Position numbers and translations under genes: made by a program. A DNA stretch of 51,158 bases, taken from assembly GCA_003049485.1 (NCBI GenBank), contig PYST01000293.1, positions 1 through 51,158 on the forward strand, given 5' to 3'. The notes below the pieces were generated by a model that worked only from the letters and a program-made list of their open reading frames with translations, had not been told where the DNA came from and searched no databases. Shown here one piece after another: positions 1 through 10,915 of the stretch. The stretch is from Ophioceras dolichostomum. Taxonomy: Eukaryota; Ascomycota; Sordariomycetes; Magnaporthales; Ophioceraceae. Every line of letters begins with the position of its first letter. The stretch's first letter is position 1.

Positions 1-339
1 AGATAGAATTGTAGAGGCCGATGGTAAAATGACAGCGTATTGAAGCTCCTTTTTTTATGCGGGGACATTAATTTTTTGGGGGCTGAGCTACGCAAGTGAA
101 AAAGGGATAAGAGTACAAAGGAATAAGCCCATGGATTAACCTTCACATCTCATATTCTAAAATTTCTCCGATAGGATGCAGGATAGCGTTGCGGATGATG
201 TACATTCGGTCAAAGGATTGGCGCGGGTCAGCACCTTACTATGGAGTGGAGACTTTAAACATGTTGCAGGCCGGTATAGTCGATCGCGACCCTCGCCACT
301 TCTCGTGGGGTGACCATGGAAGCCCGGCTGAGCGCTCAG
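1..339. other. Left-edge spacer, no gene seen
   Basis: AT-rich spacer downstream of the hydrolase gene that ends at 340. Only short open frames without any recognisable family. It probably holds the 3' UTR of that gene. Confidence 0.5.
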
Positions 340-2957
340 TTACACCCGATACCACCCCAGATCGCCACTAAGCAGCCCGAAGATGCTCTCAGCCTCCTCA
401 CCCTCCATCTCGACAGCTCGGCGTAGCACCTTCGCGCCCGGAAGCTCCTGAGAACCGACAAACCGACGAAAGCCCTCCCGGACCCCGGGCCATGACTTCT
501 GCATGATATCCACATCTTCCTGAGCGTACGCCCAGCCTCCAGACTGCCGCTTTTGTTGCTGCTGCCCGAACCGTCTCCACGGCTTCTCATCGCTCTCGCA
601 CCGTGCCCAGCTCCCCGCCGCCGTGTGCGATGGCGGCGGCGGCGGCGGCACGACGCCCTCGTCCAGGTACGCCCTGATCCTGCCGAGCGTGCACAGCGAG
701 ATCTCCGCCAGGGAGCAGTGGCCGTTCGACAGCTGCTCGACGAAGCCCGCGCCCGCGAACCGCCGGCTCATGAGCAGGCCCTGGTGCATCGGCGTCAGGG
801 GGTCGTGCGTGTTGGAGAGGAAGAGGAGGGGGAACGATGTGTTGATGGGCGGCCGGTCTCCCGTGGGTAGCTTGTCGACTTTGAAGCCGGGGGGATCCTG
901 GGGCGTGATCCCCCAACCTGAGCAGGCCGTGACTGCTAGCATCCACTGGGTTTTGTTGGAGGGCGCGCGCACACGCCCAAGTCAGCTTGCCGGATTTTGC
1001 ATGTCACACGGAAGGAGGTTTAAGGGGGGGAAGGGGAAAGCAAGATATTGCAAGGTCCAGTTCTTACGAGGTCGGCGAAGGAAGATTCTTCTGCCATCTT
1101 CTCAAACGTCACCTGGAGGTCGTCCAGTCCTTCTTGCCACTAGGTTGGTTATTCGCCAGGTGTACGTTAGCCCTCGTTCGCATTATCTACTTCCCAGCAC
1201 TCCATAGCACATAGTGGCCACTCGCTCCTCTTTTAGACGCTAGGAGCAGAGAAAATAAACCTTACATTCTGTCTCCGATCGCTACACGCAATAGCCGAGG
1301 GGCTCTCCTCCGGATACAGCGCGAGCCTCGCGCTGCACAGGGGCGACAGGTCCGGCGTCGAGACGAGCAGGCTCATGTCCAGCCTGCGCTCCATCGTGAA
1401 CAGCAGCAGCGCCAGGGTGGGAAAGGCCGCGACGGGGAAGCCCAGCATGGTGAAGACGGCGGACTTCAGGTCGGTGGCGCGGATGACGACCGGCATGCGC
1501 ACCTGGTTGGGGATGACAATCATGGGCGTCTCCTCGAGCTTGGCCAGCAGGTCTAGGTAGCGCCTCTTCATGTCTTCGGGGCTGGCGTCGTTCTGGTAGA
1601 AGAAGCACTTCTGGCGCGCCTCAAGGCAGAACTGGAAGAAGCCGTCTAGGACTGCGTCTGTGTCACGTATGGCGTGGGGGAAGATCTGCACGTTTCGTTT
1701 GTTGCGTCAGTCTAACATCCACCAACTACGCAGGTAGGGAACATACCAGATGAAAAGCTGGCGGTTTGAATCACATACCTCTTTGCGGTAGACATCCGAG
1801 TCAACGACACCATCCAAAACCAGGCGCCCAACACGATCGGCTGGAGTTGCGTATTTCCCATGATTAGTCTCAAGGTCTTTGGAGCAGACGCATCGCAACG
1901 ACTGGAGAAATGGAAACGCACGAAACATAGCTGCGAAAGTGCTTCCCAGCACAGTCCCATAGCTGAACCCCCAATAAACCAGCTTCCCTCGCGTGTCCAG
2001 CGCCGAGGTACTACCCTCGTCGTCCGCAAGCCCGCTCGGCTGCTCCATGCAGGGACGAGACCCAGGCGCTTGTTGCAGACCACCTGCTGAGAGGCCGTCC
2101 CTCCAAGCATCCCAAGCGTCCACGATACTCAGCAAGTCCCTAGCCGAGTTGGGAGTGCCTACATGCCGGAAAATACTGGCCTCGCCGTCCTTGGCCCCGC
2201 ACAGCCGCGAGCGGGCCGTCGACCTAGTCACGGTCAGGCCGAGCGCCACGTCGGTCGAGTTGGCTAGGCCGATCTCCTGCATCTCGAGCGCGAACGTGAC
2301 CCTGCGCAGCAGCGCGTGGTTGAGCTCCTCGGTGCTCGGCGGGTCCTCGGGCGTGTGGTCGTCCAGGAAGCAGTCGGCCTGCGGCCAGCTCGCCCCCACG
2401 CCGCGGGGGTCGAAGCTGAGGATGTCGCGGTGCCGTCCCAGGGCCGCCTGGATGCCCTGGCCTGCGACCTCGAGGAACTTGACGCCGGAGCCGCCCGGTC
2501 CGCCCGGGTTCAGTATCAAGGGGGAGACGGAGAAGTCGCCGGTATCGAGGGAGTGGCCCTGTCCTGGGAGCATCATCAGGGCGAGGTGGACTTTTGGGTG
2601 GCGTGTCGATTCGTCGTCTCCATCTTTTAGGGGTCGGTTGTAGTCCATGGGAACTGTGAGACGAGCACAGAGGTGGTCCACTGAGGACGTGGGGAAGCAG
2701 GGCACCCATGACAGCTTCTGGCTGGCGGGTATGGAGTCCCAGTCTGTGTAAGGTTTGCCAGAAGAGCCATGACTTTCTGGAAGCTCAGGATTCCAGATAG
2801 ACGAAGGCCTCCGAACGGTCCATGATGGCGATTGCCGCCAGCCGAGCCAGGCCACAAGGGCCAGGGCAGCGAGCAGAGGGGCGGCCAACCAGTCCTTTCT
2901 CGACGACCTAGACTTGCCAGTGCGCATCGGCGCTACCTGGGATGACTTGCTTGACAT
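340..2957 (-). CDS. Membrane-anchored TAP-like alpha/beta-hydrolase (serine peptidase family S33 type)
   Basis: Proposed exons (minus strand): 2957-1922, 1840-1779, 1685-1266, 1139-1068, 945-340, giving 731 aa. A hydrophobic segment at about residues 24-40 after a basic N-terminus suggests a signal anchor. The oxyanion-region motif NPGGPGGSG is at about 150, the nucleophile elbow GFSYG places Ser332, and the TAP-like C-terminal domain supplies Asp578 (in NTHDPLTP) and His606 (in NGHCSL). This is the triad of tripeptidyl-aminopeptidase-like hydrolases, which cleave peptides or small amides; the substrate is unknown. The second exon boundary was set because the 81-nt piece 1921-1841 has a GTGCGT donor and CAG acceptor, keeps frame, and its removal restores the family sequence MFPDRVGRLVLDGVVD. 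The 24-codon exon 1139-1068 was found by phase and similarity, and its acceptor (TAG at 1142-1140) is the least certain site. The C-terminal tail after about 630 is proline-rich and unlike the family core. Confidence 0.85.
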
Positions 2958-3711
2958 TTTCTCTCATGAGGGGTAGTAGGTACCTTAGTTATGGACCATA
3001 TCAATTGTTGCAAAGCTTAGGAATGGAATTATCCTGCATACAAGAAGTATCCTTCAGAGAAGGAACAAAATATGATCCTAGAAGTAGGCATTTAAAGATA
3101 CACGGTCAGGCTTTAGACGAGCGGGTGGCATGCGTACAATCGGCCTAAATTTACAGGGGCTTGAGGGGAGCTTTGTTGTAACGGAACAAAATCCTACTCC
3201 CGGAATAGCCAATGGGGGTTTGCGGCAGCGAGGTTGAGAGGGGACACGGCACGATCTGGAGTTTGATGCGGAGGCGATTGCTCAGTTCAACCCTCCGTGC
3301 TTACTGTGGAGGATCAAGCAGGAGGGGCTGCCAGCTAGGTAGGTACCTAGGTACTTGCATATTCGTCAGCGCACGCCTTCCCAATGTCAACATTTCAGTT
3401 GGCGATGCAATTCATGTATGGCTCCTGCACTGAAATCGTTCCGTCCAGCTTTTTAACATTGCTCGAGTATATCTAGGCTACCTTGTACTAGCTACGGAGG
3501 TGCTATCTAGGCCACACTCACCTGGCTCATCAGTGGCTATCGGCAATCTTTTCAATAACTCTACAGTTTGAGAGCCCAGCAAGCCCCTATCCATTTTCAC
3601 AACAACAATGCAGTTCCTTTGCTTCCTCCCTCCAACTCCTCCATTTCATTCATCCATTCGTTCCTACCAGCCATGAATATAATCAACGAGCACTAGAAAT
3701 CTTTAAAACAC

Positions 3712-3836
3712 GAAGAAGAGAGAGAAGAGAAAAAAAGAAGAAGAGAGAGAAGAGAAAAAAAGAAGAAGAGAGAGAAGAGAAAAAAAGAAGAAGAGAGAGA
3801 AGAGAAAAAAAGAAGAAGAGAGAGAAGAGAAAAAAA
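3712..3836. repeat. Purine minisatellite, five identical 25-bp units
   Basis: Five exact head-to-tail copies of a 25-bp all-purine unit (starts 3712, 3737, 3762, 3787, 3812). The unit begins GAAGAAGAGAGAGAAGAG and ends in seven A. All pyrimidines lie on the minus strand. Zero divergence between units means recent expansion or active homogenisation, or collapse of a longer array in assembly. Confidence 0.97.
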
Positions 3837-3875
3837 TGAAGAAGAAAAATCGATGCTATGATCCTCGGCCGAAAG

Positions 3876-3918
3876 ACAAGACGGTGAGGTTCAGGANACA
3901 AGACGGTGAGGTTCAGGA
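3876..3918. other. Ambiguous base inside a 21-bp exact duplication (probable contig join)
   Basis: The 21-bp string 3876-3896 (starts ACAAGACGGTG) is repeated exactly at 3898-3918 with a single N (3897) between. This is the pattern left when two contig ends overlapping by 21 bp are joined without merging. The nearby minisatellite is a plausible cause of the break. Confidence 0.85.
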
Positions 3919-4377
3919 CAAGAATCCCATCTCCAGTTGCGAGCCTGGATCCAGTGTTCCCTCACAATACATGAATCCCAGAAACAGGGAGAAGAATAAA
4001 CGGGGAGGAAAGGTTAAAGGTGATGGTAGAAGGGTGAAAAAAGAAGGAGAGGAGAAGAAAGGACGAAAGGAGGTCGGGAGGGAGGGAAGTAAAGGAAAGG
4101 GGTAGTCAAAAACCGGCTCGACGATTTTTCTCTCTTCTGATCCCATCCGCCCGCCAAAATGACACGCCATCATCACCACCGCTACACGGTCTTGTTCTCC
4201 AGAAGACCCAAAAGTAAAAGACAATGAAAAACCAAAAAAGCCAATATTAATCCCAACACCATTGTGGCCACCATCCATCCATCGCCAAACTTCATCATCA
4301 AGCTCTGCTTCGACCCCAACAAGCCCAGTTCGGTCCAGTACAGTCCCTCCAACGTCCCATCCCTCTCCCCCTCTATA

Positions 4378-7300
4378 CTACTGCGTCCTGTAAAACTTCT
4401 TATACAGCAAATGCAGCAGAATATTGACATTCAACCTCAGATTCCCCTCGAACAGGTTCATGAACTGGTGCGACTCGAACTGCGCCTGCAGCAGGTCCTC
4501 GATGGGCACCAGGGCGCTCGCCCCCGGGATCTGGATGTGGCCCCTGGACCCCTCGATGGCGAAGACGCCGACCTCGTCGCACGAGATCGTCAGGTTGATC
4601 CGGTCCCAGTCGCGGTCCGAGATGCCGGCCCAACTGACGAGCACGCCCTTGTCGGACAGCGCGCGCGCGCTGTACTTGAACGAGCCGAATTTCGGCACGC
4701 GGCCGCTCCGCTCGAGCTCGCGCTGGTGGTTGTACTGCTTGGTGAAGGGGAGGAGGAAACGTTTTTTGCTGTTTTGTGGGTTAGCATATATTTCAAGAGA
4801 ACATAAAAAAAAAAAGCCAGTTCTGTGTGTGTATTCGTGACTTACCCCTTGCGGTTCTGTAGCGTAGCCATGGCCGACTCGATGTAGTCGTCGTAGCTCT
4901 TCCGCTGCTGCTCCAGGTACTTAGCCTTCTGGTGCAGGTTGCCCAGCGTCAGGCGGACGCCCTCGACCTCGCGCTGGCGCTGGACGCGGCGGCGGCTCTT
5001 GGTGCGGATGTCGAGCGCGATGGCGTTCAGGATGTCCTGGTAGTGGTTGTGCTTGGAGATGCGGCCCATCTGCTCCAGCCGCATCACGTTCTCCAGCGCG
5101 ATCCTCTTCAGGTCGTAGTAGGTCATGCGCGTTACGTCGACCATGTTGGCGTCCGAGTAGGCCCCCTTCGTGTTCGACCCCGCGGCGAAGTCCTCGCGCA
5201 GCAGCATCCGCCACTTGTGCTCGTCCTCGGGCGTGATGGGCTTGACCAGCACCTCGAGCAGACTTGGCCCGGTCTGGACGCGGATGATGTACAGGATGCA
5301 GCGCTTGGTTTCCATAAAGAGCGCCTTGACCTCGGCCTCCGGGTCCTCGACGTCGTGCAGCTTGGGGGTCAGATACATCAGGATGTCCGACGACCCGGCA
5401 GACGTCATCTCGCTCTCGTTGTGTTGCGCGTTCCCGAGCTCGTGCATGATCTCCCGCAGCATGTCGTCGCGGCCGGGACACACGTGAGGCAGCTCGGCTG
5501 ACACGAGGCTATGGATGGCGAAGACGTCGCTCAGCTTGATGTACAGCGTCGGCTTGTTCTTGGCGTACAGGTCGTTGAACTCATCGATGTCGAACGTGCG
5601 CTCGGCGTCCGCCACCGAAACGAGCTGAGACATGATGTGCGCCAGTCGCTCGACAGACTCGCCCACGAACGCGTTGAGCGGCTGCAGGTAGATGTTGTCG
5701 CCGCCGAACGGCCGGCCGGACGCGATCTGGCTCAGCACCTTGGCCACCTCGCCAAGATTGCGACGCTGTAGCGGGCTGAGCTGCTTCTCGACCACACCGA
5801 CGTTCTCGGGCGCCGTCAGGGCTGGCTGCAGGTAGAAGCGCCAGAACCATCCGGCCACCGTCTGCATTAGCACGTGCTGCGGCGCCTCGCGCTTAAAGTG
5901 GGCGCACAGAGCATCAAACATCTGGCGGCACACATAGCGCAAGCCATAGGGCAGGCGCGGGAGCAGGTCCTCGAGGGCCAACAGGAACTGGTCGCAGATC
6001 TCACGCAGGTCGCGAAGGTGGTCGATGAAGAGCTCGCGAGTCTCCGGGTCCTTGATGGCCACCTCGCGGGGCACGTCGTGCGGCCGGGCGCTGGGCCGTC
6101 CTGTCCGAAGCTCCTCGTTGTTGATGGCGGCGCGGTAGATCTGCGCTGGGTCGCTCTCCAGGTCCAAGGCCGGATCCTCGATGATATTGTCGCGGATAAG
6201 CGGGCCTAGAAGGTCACGCAGGTACTTGCGGTCGCGCGGCGAACGGGAGTAGTTGCTCAGGAGCCGTGTCCAGAAGAAGTTGCCACGCAGCCAGTCCGGC
6301 AGCGTGCGGCAGCCCTCAATCTCGTCGCGAATCGAGCGAGCGATCAGCTTGAGGAGGTAGTACTCCTCTCGGCGCTTCTGTGCGTAGCCGAACAGCCCCA
6401 TCATCAGGTGCTCCACCCTCTTGCACTCCTTCTCGGCGGTTGCTTGCTCGCGTACCCGCCGGAACAGCCGCGACAGGTACTGCGGCTGCGTCTGAAGCGC
6501 GAAAAAAAGCTGCTGGTACGACTCGAGCTTCTTGCGCGAGTTCTTGTTGAGAGCCTTGAGGTCGAACTGGTTGGTTGACGCAAGCGAGGTGCCAGCAAGC
6601 AGGAGGCTGGCTGTGGCCGCGTGCCCGCCGTAGTTGCTCTGGTGGCGCACCACCTCGTCCAACGTGATCTTGTTCTTGACCAGCAGCGCGATCTTGATGT
6701 CCAGCTGGTCGATGTACTGCTCCAGCATCTCGTTCTGTCGCACCTGCTGCACTACCGTCTTGCGCATACGCTCAAACTCCACCTCCTCGTTGAAGTCGAA
6801 GTCGCTATCGTTCAGTAGGTGCACGAAGTTCTTGACCGCGCTGACAGGTGGGCTCTTGCCCGTCGTAAGGCTCTTGTAGGCCTCGCCCTGTAGCTTGCCG
6901 CGCACGAAGCTCTGGATCTTGATCACCTTCTTCATGTTCTCACGGAAGAACCGCTGCTTCTCTGCGAACTTGACGCGCACCACGAATCCCTTCGCCGCCG
7001 CCTGAAGTGCAATGATTGACTCCTCCTCCGCTTCGAGCTCGGCCAAGAGAGTGTCCAGGTTGTTGCGTAGGAGCATCGCCCGGATATGCGCCTGGAGGCG
7101 GACCGTCTCCTTCTCGTGTGACTTGAGTTGCGCTATAAGTTCGTGGTGCTTTTGACGGTAGAGCATCCCGCGGATGTGAGATTGGAGGCCGGTGATGCGT
7201 CCCGTCTGGCGTTCAAGGGCCTGGTAGTCCGCCGCCAGCCGCTGGCGCTCGATAGCGCCCCTGATGAGGCCTTGAAGCTCCACCACCTGAGGCTCGCTCT

Positions 7301-9488
7301 CGGCCAGTCCTTCGAGTGTGTATGTAACGTCGCGCCGCACAGCAGCTCCACGAATGCACGCTTGGAGTCGGCCAAGGACTGGCGAGTGTTGTCGAAGTTC
7401 GGCCTTGAGAGCGGCGTCGCGCTTGCGGGCGAGCATCCCGCGTGAGGCAGCCTGGAGGGCCTCCCACGTGGGTGCGAAGCGCTGTAGCGCCTCCATGCGC
7501 AGGGCGATCTGATCTCTGGTCAGCATTGCACGGGCAGCCGCCTGCAGGGCGCGAATGGCCCCAGAATTCTTCTCGAGATTCCTCCGATCCTCCTCGAGCC
7601 TGCTCCTGAGCAGCATGCCACGGGCGGCCGCTTGGAGGTCCGAAACAGCGCCGGACGTGCGGCTCGTTTCGTGCATCTGCGCGCGAACACCCTCGCGGGT
7701 GAGGAAGCCTCGGATGGCCGCTTGGATGTCGCGAACAGGGCCCGATGTCCTGAGTAATTGAGATCGCAACCCTCGTACCTCATCGCGGACCCTGGCGGCC
7801 CGGAAAAGACTCTGCAGCTTCAAGATATCCCCCTCCCGGCGCTTCCACAGATTCTCCCGCTGAGACTGCCGCCTCCGCACCAGGAAGCCCCTCGCAGCGC
7901 TCTGGAGATTGACGGCGAACCGCCGCATCTGCAGCCGGTAGTCCATCACCTGCCGGGTCCAGTCGCCCCGGATTCGCGACTGCAGTTCTATGAGCGCTTG
8001 CTCAGAGTCCCATAATCGCTGCATCGTGCGTCCGAGTCGCATCCTCGTCAAGGCGCCGCGCGCCTGTGCTTGCAGGTCCACCACCACGTGCTCGTTCTCC
8101 GCCAGCTCTCTGTCGATCCGCTCCTCCTCTGTCTCCTCTGGCTCTGGCGTCGGTTCGACCCCGAAATCCGCCCCCATGTTGCCAAAGCTGGGCATGTTAA
8201 CCCCCAGCTTGTCCAGACCCTTCTGCGTGGCCTCCAGCTCGTGGTGCTCGAACTCCAACTGTCCGACAAGGTTGCCAATGCGGAAATCGACGATCCCCTT
8301 GCGGAAGAGCAGCCAGCTCAGGGCGTGTATGCAGTAAATGACCTTGGGGATGTTCTTCTTCTCGTACAGGTCGACGAACTCGAACCGGAAAAGGTCCGGC
8401 AGCTCTACCTCGTCCAGGTAGGCAAAGAAGATGGCGATGATGTTGTCCGAGTGGCGGAATTGCAAACGCGGGTTTCTGAATATGCGGTACCTTCGTTCGG
8501 GGTTGAGCGCCTCCACCACCTCGGCCAGAATGACGCCGTCGCGCAGCGCCTCCTCCAGCTCTACGATTGCTGGGATCGACTTGTTCATAACATCCTCGAT
8601 CCACTCTTTTGCCTCGCCGATATGGCAGAGGTATTCGTAGGCCTGGAGGAACTGCCGCTGCTGGTCCATCCAATTCCTATTGTCCCAGCCGTATCCTCCC
8701 GTCCGTTGACCGGGGCGGCCGGCCTGCGGCTTGTCAGCGCGTTGAAGTTTGACTCGGCCACGCAGACCAACAACTTCTTGCGCATGGGATGTGATGGCGA
8801 ACTCTTCGGCCTCCCCGGACTGCGCCAGCCTTGATAATGTTCGAAGCTGGTTCGTGGAAGATCGGCCTAAGCTTTCTAGATCTGGAGTGGGCAGGTGGAC
8901 GGTGTGAGAGTGGTGGGCGGGCGGCGGCGGGGATCCTCCATGAGCATGCGCTACGGCTGCGCTGCCTCCGTGGTTGATGGAGTCGGAGCGGGTCAAGAGC
9001 ATCGACGTCGGACGAAGGGCTGATGTCCTTGGGTGCGGTGGCGTCTGAGGTTGCGGAGACGCACGGGGGCTGCTTTCCGAGAGGGAGAGCTTCCCGATGT
9101 CTATGCTTTGACCACGCTCATGGCGATATGATGAGGCGCGAGCGGACTGCTGCGATGCGTTTCCGGGCGGTTGTGGCAGTGGTCGAAGCGACTGCCGCGC
9201 TGCGTTGTAGATATTATCTTGGGTCGATTGACCGGAGTGGCTGGGTCTGGTGTAACCGGCGCTCGTCCCGTTAAGCGAGGATGAAAATCGCGGGACCTCG
9301 CTTTTGGCGCGAGAATGGCCCAGCGAGCCGTAGCCGGAACTTGACGCTATCGAAGACATGCTGGTCCGGCTATCCTCAGATGCGTGCGAGTAGCCAGACG
9401 ACGCCGATGACGAGGCAGTTGAGGGTTGGCGGAAGACCGAATAGTCGATAGTTTGAGACTGCCGGAGAGGATGCGGACGCTGAGACAT
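4378..9488 (-). CDS. sepG: IQGAP-family Ras-GAP-like scaffold protein (Rng2/Iqg1/SepG type)
   Basis: Two exons, 9488-4846 and 4768-4378, give 1677 aa; donor GTAAGT and acceptor CAG join in phase 2 and extend the protein smoothly. Order of parts: Ser/Pro-rich disordered N-terminus (1-265); calponin-homology domain (about 283-395, with EAKEWIEDVM and LRDGVILAEVVEALNP); 14 IQ-like repeats of LQAAARGxLxR type (about 467-870) for calmodulin or myosin light chains; coiled segment; GAP-related domain (about 900-1290, with SNYSRSPRD); RasGAP C-terminal domain (about 1360-1677). In the family this protein recruits actin to the contractile ring and guides septum formation. IQGAPs lack working GAP activity, and the FFWTRLLSNYSRSP stretch, where a RasGAP would have its arginine-finger loop, fits that. 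The next gene upstream, IMP dehydrogenase, is divergent. Confidence 0.95.
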
Positions 9489-10915
9489 CTTCGTTGACTG
9501 CCCCTCAGACGTCGCCGCGCCAAGGTGGTTGTAGGTGTCTGCGATGCAAGTTCAAAATAGTTGCGACAGAGGTAAGAGAAGACATCAGAGCTCTCGCCCC
9601 AGAGTTGATGCCATCAAAAAGGGCGAGCTAGGTGGGACGTGTAGACGATCGCAGACGGAGCCCGGTCGATAGGCAGACTGAACAGAAGAGATGGTACCGC
9701 GTTTCCCTGTGTTATCCGTTAGTCTGAGGATGAATACCCTCCTCCAGCCGGCTTCGCTTAAGCGAGGATGGGAGATGAGAATGAGGGTATAGATATCAAG
9801 CTGGGCACAATGCACGTACTGGGCAGCTGGTGAGCACCAGCTTTCGGGTTTAAAGACGCGCTTGACACGGAAACTAGAGAGCAGAGCAGAGGAATCAAGC
9901 AGAACAGAGCCAGCCAAATATGCCTAAAAGGGAACGTTGCCAAAGAACAATGACCACTGCAAAAATGATGCCGTCGCTAATTGCTTCATGCCTCGGCCAG
10001 AATGAGCGGCCTCGATAATTCCGGACAGACTTTTGCACGAGCGAGAGAAGGCTGGGGGGGAGGGGCCAAATTTGCAGTGCTGGCCAGCCTCTTTTCGGTG
10101 GTGGTGTGCCCTGCAATTCTGGTGGTCGCTGGCCGTCACTACGGAGACCGGGAGTTCTGTTTGTTTACTTTTTTCGATCCTAGCGCTGATCCAGCGAGAC
10201 GTCACTCTGTCCGAGCTCGGACCACGCTAATGCCCCTCCGCGGTTACAATCGGGCGATAAGGCGGGCATCTCAGCCCCACTGCGCCCGGTGCCGGTCAAT
10301 CAAAAATTCCGACTCCGGAGACCGTCCCCTCATCTAGGTAGACAAAGAAGCAGGGGTTTGGCAGCCTGCATGCCCCGCACTTCTAGTGGATGCTTGGCAT
10401 TGAACTCGGTGCAGATGAGGTGTAAGAAAAAAAAAATTGGAGGAGCTCCCCTCTCCTTTTTCTCTTTTTCTTCTAATGGGGAGAAGGCAATACACCGCTG
10501 CGAGGTAAACCATTGAAAATCGGATTGACTAAAGCGGCCAGTATCTTCGAACTCAGTAGATCAGACAGACTTACTGTCAGGACTCTTCGTTCTTCTGAAC
10601 AGATCTGGTCGGACAGGTGAGTTTTCTTTTGTTCGTGGCTTTGTTACCTCACCTCCCCCTCAGAATGGTTCACGATCCCATTGTTGGGTGGTATACGGGA
10701 CAGGAGGAGACTATGACAAGAAAAAAAAAAAACCTTTAGCTTCTGTGCTTTGTGAGATCTGTCGATGATGTCTTTAACCTCCCTGGGAACGAATCCTCGA
10801 TTTCCGTCATATCATACTTCGAGAACATCAATAAAAGCCACACTAGACAGCTAACAACACATCCTCCCCTCCAGACTTTGACTCTACTTCTTTACCTCTC
10901 AGTTCCATATCAGTC
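9489..10915. promoter_or_regulatory. Divergent intergenic region between IQGAP and IMP dehydrogenase
   Basis: 1.4 kb separating two divergent starts (9488 minus, 10916 plus), so it should hold both promoters and 5' UTRs. Visible elements are A-runs at about 10428-10437 and 10721-10732 and pyrimidine-rich stretches just before the IMP dehydrogenase ATG (about 10860-10910). No gene was supported. Confidence 0.55.

Larger units (their letters stand above)
2958..4377. other. Spacer: hydrolase promoter side and IQGAP 3' side, with minisatellite and assembly N
   Basis: 1.4 kb without a supportable gene, between the start of the hydrolase (2957) and the stop of the IQGAP gene (4378), both on the minus strand. 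It contains the tandem TAGGTACC-type motif near 3340-3353, the purine minisatellite at 3712-3836, the ambiguous base at 3897, and purine-rich low complexity up to about 4100. Short open frames here look like translated low complexity. Confidence 0.6.

Noticed and set aside
4932..5501. Plus-strand open frames under the IQGAP exon
   Set aside because: The minus strand carries a continuous conserved protein with RasGAP C-terminal domain; the plus frames have no motif.
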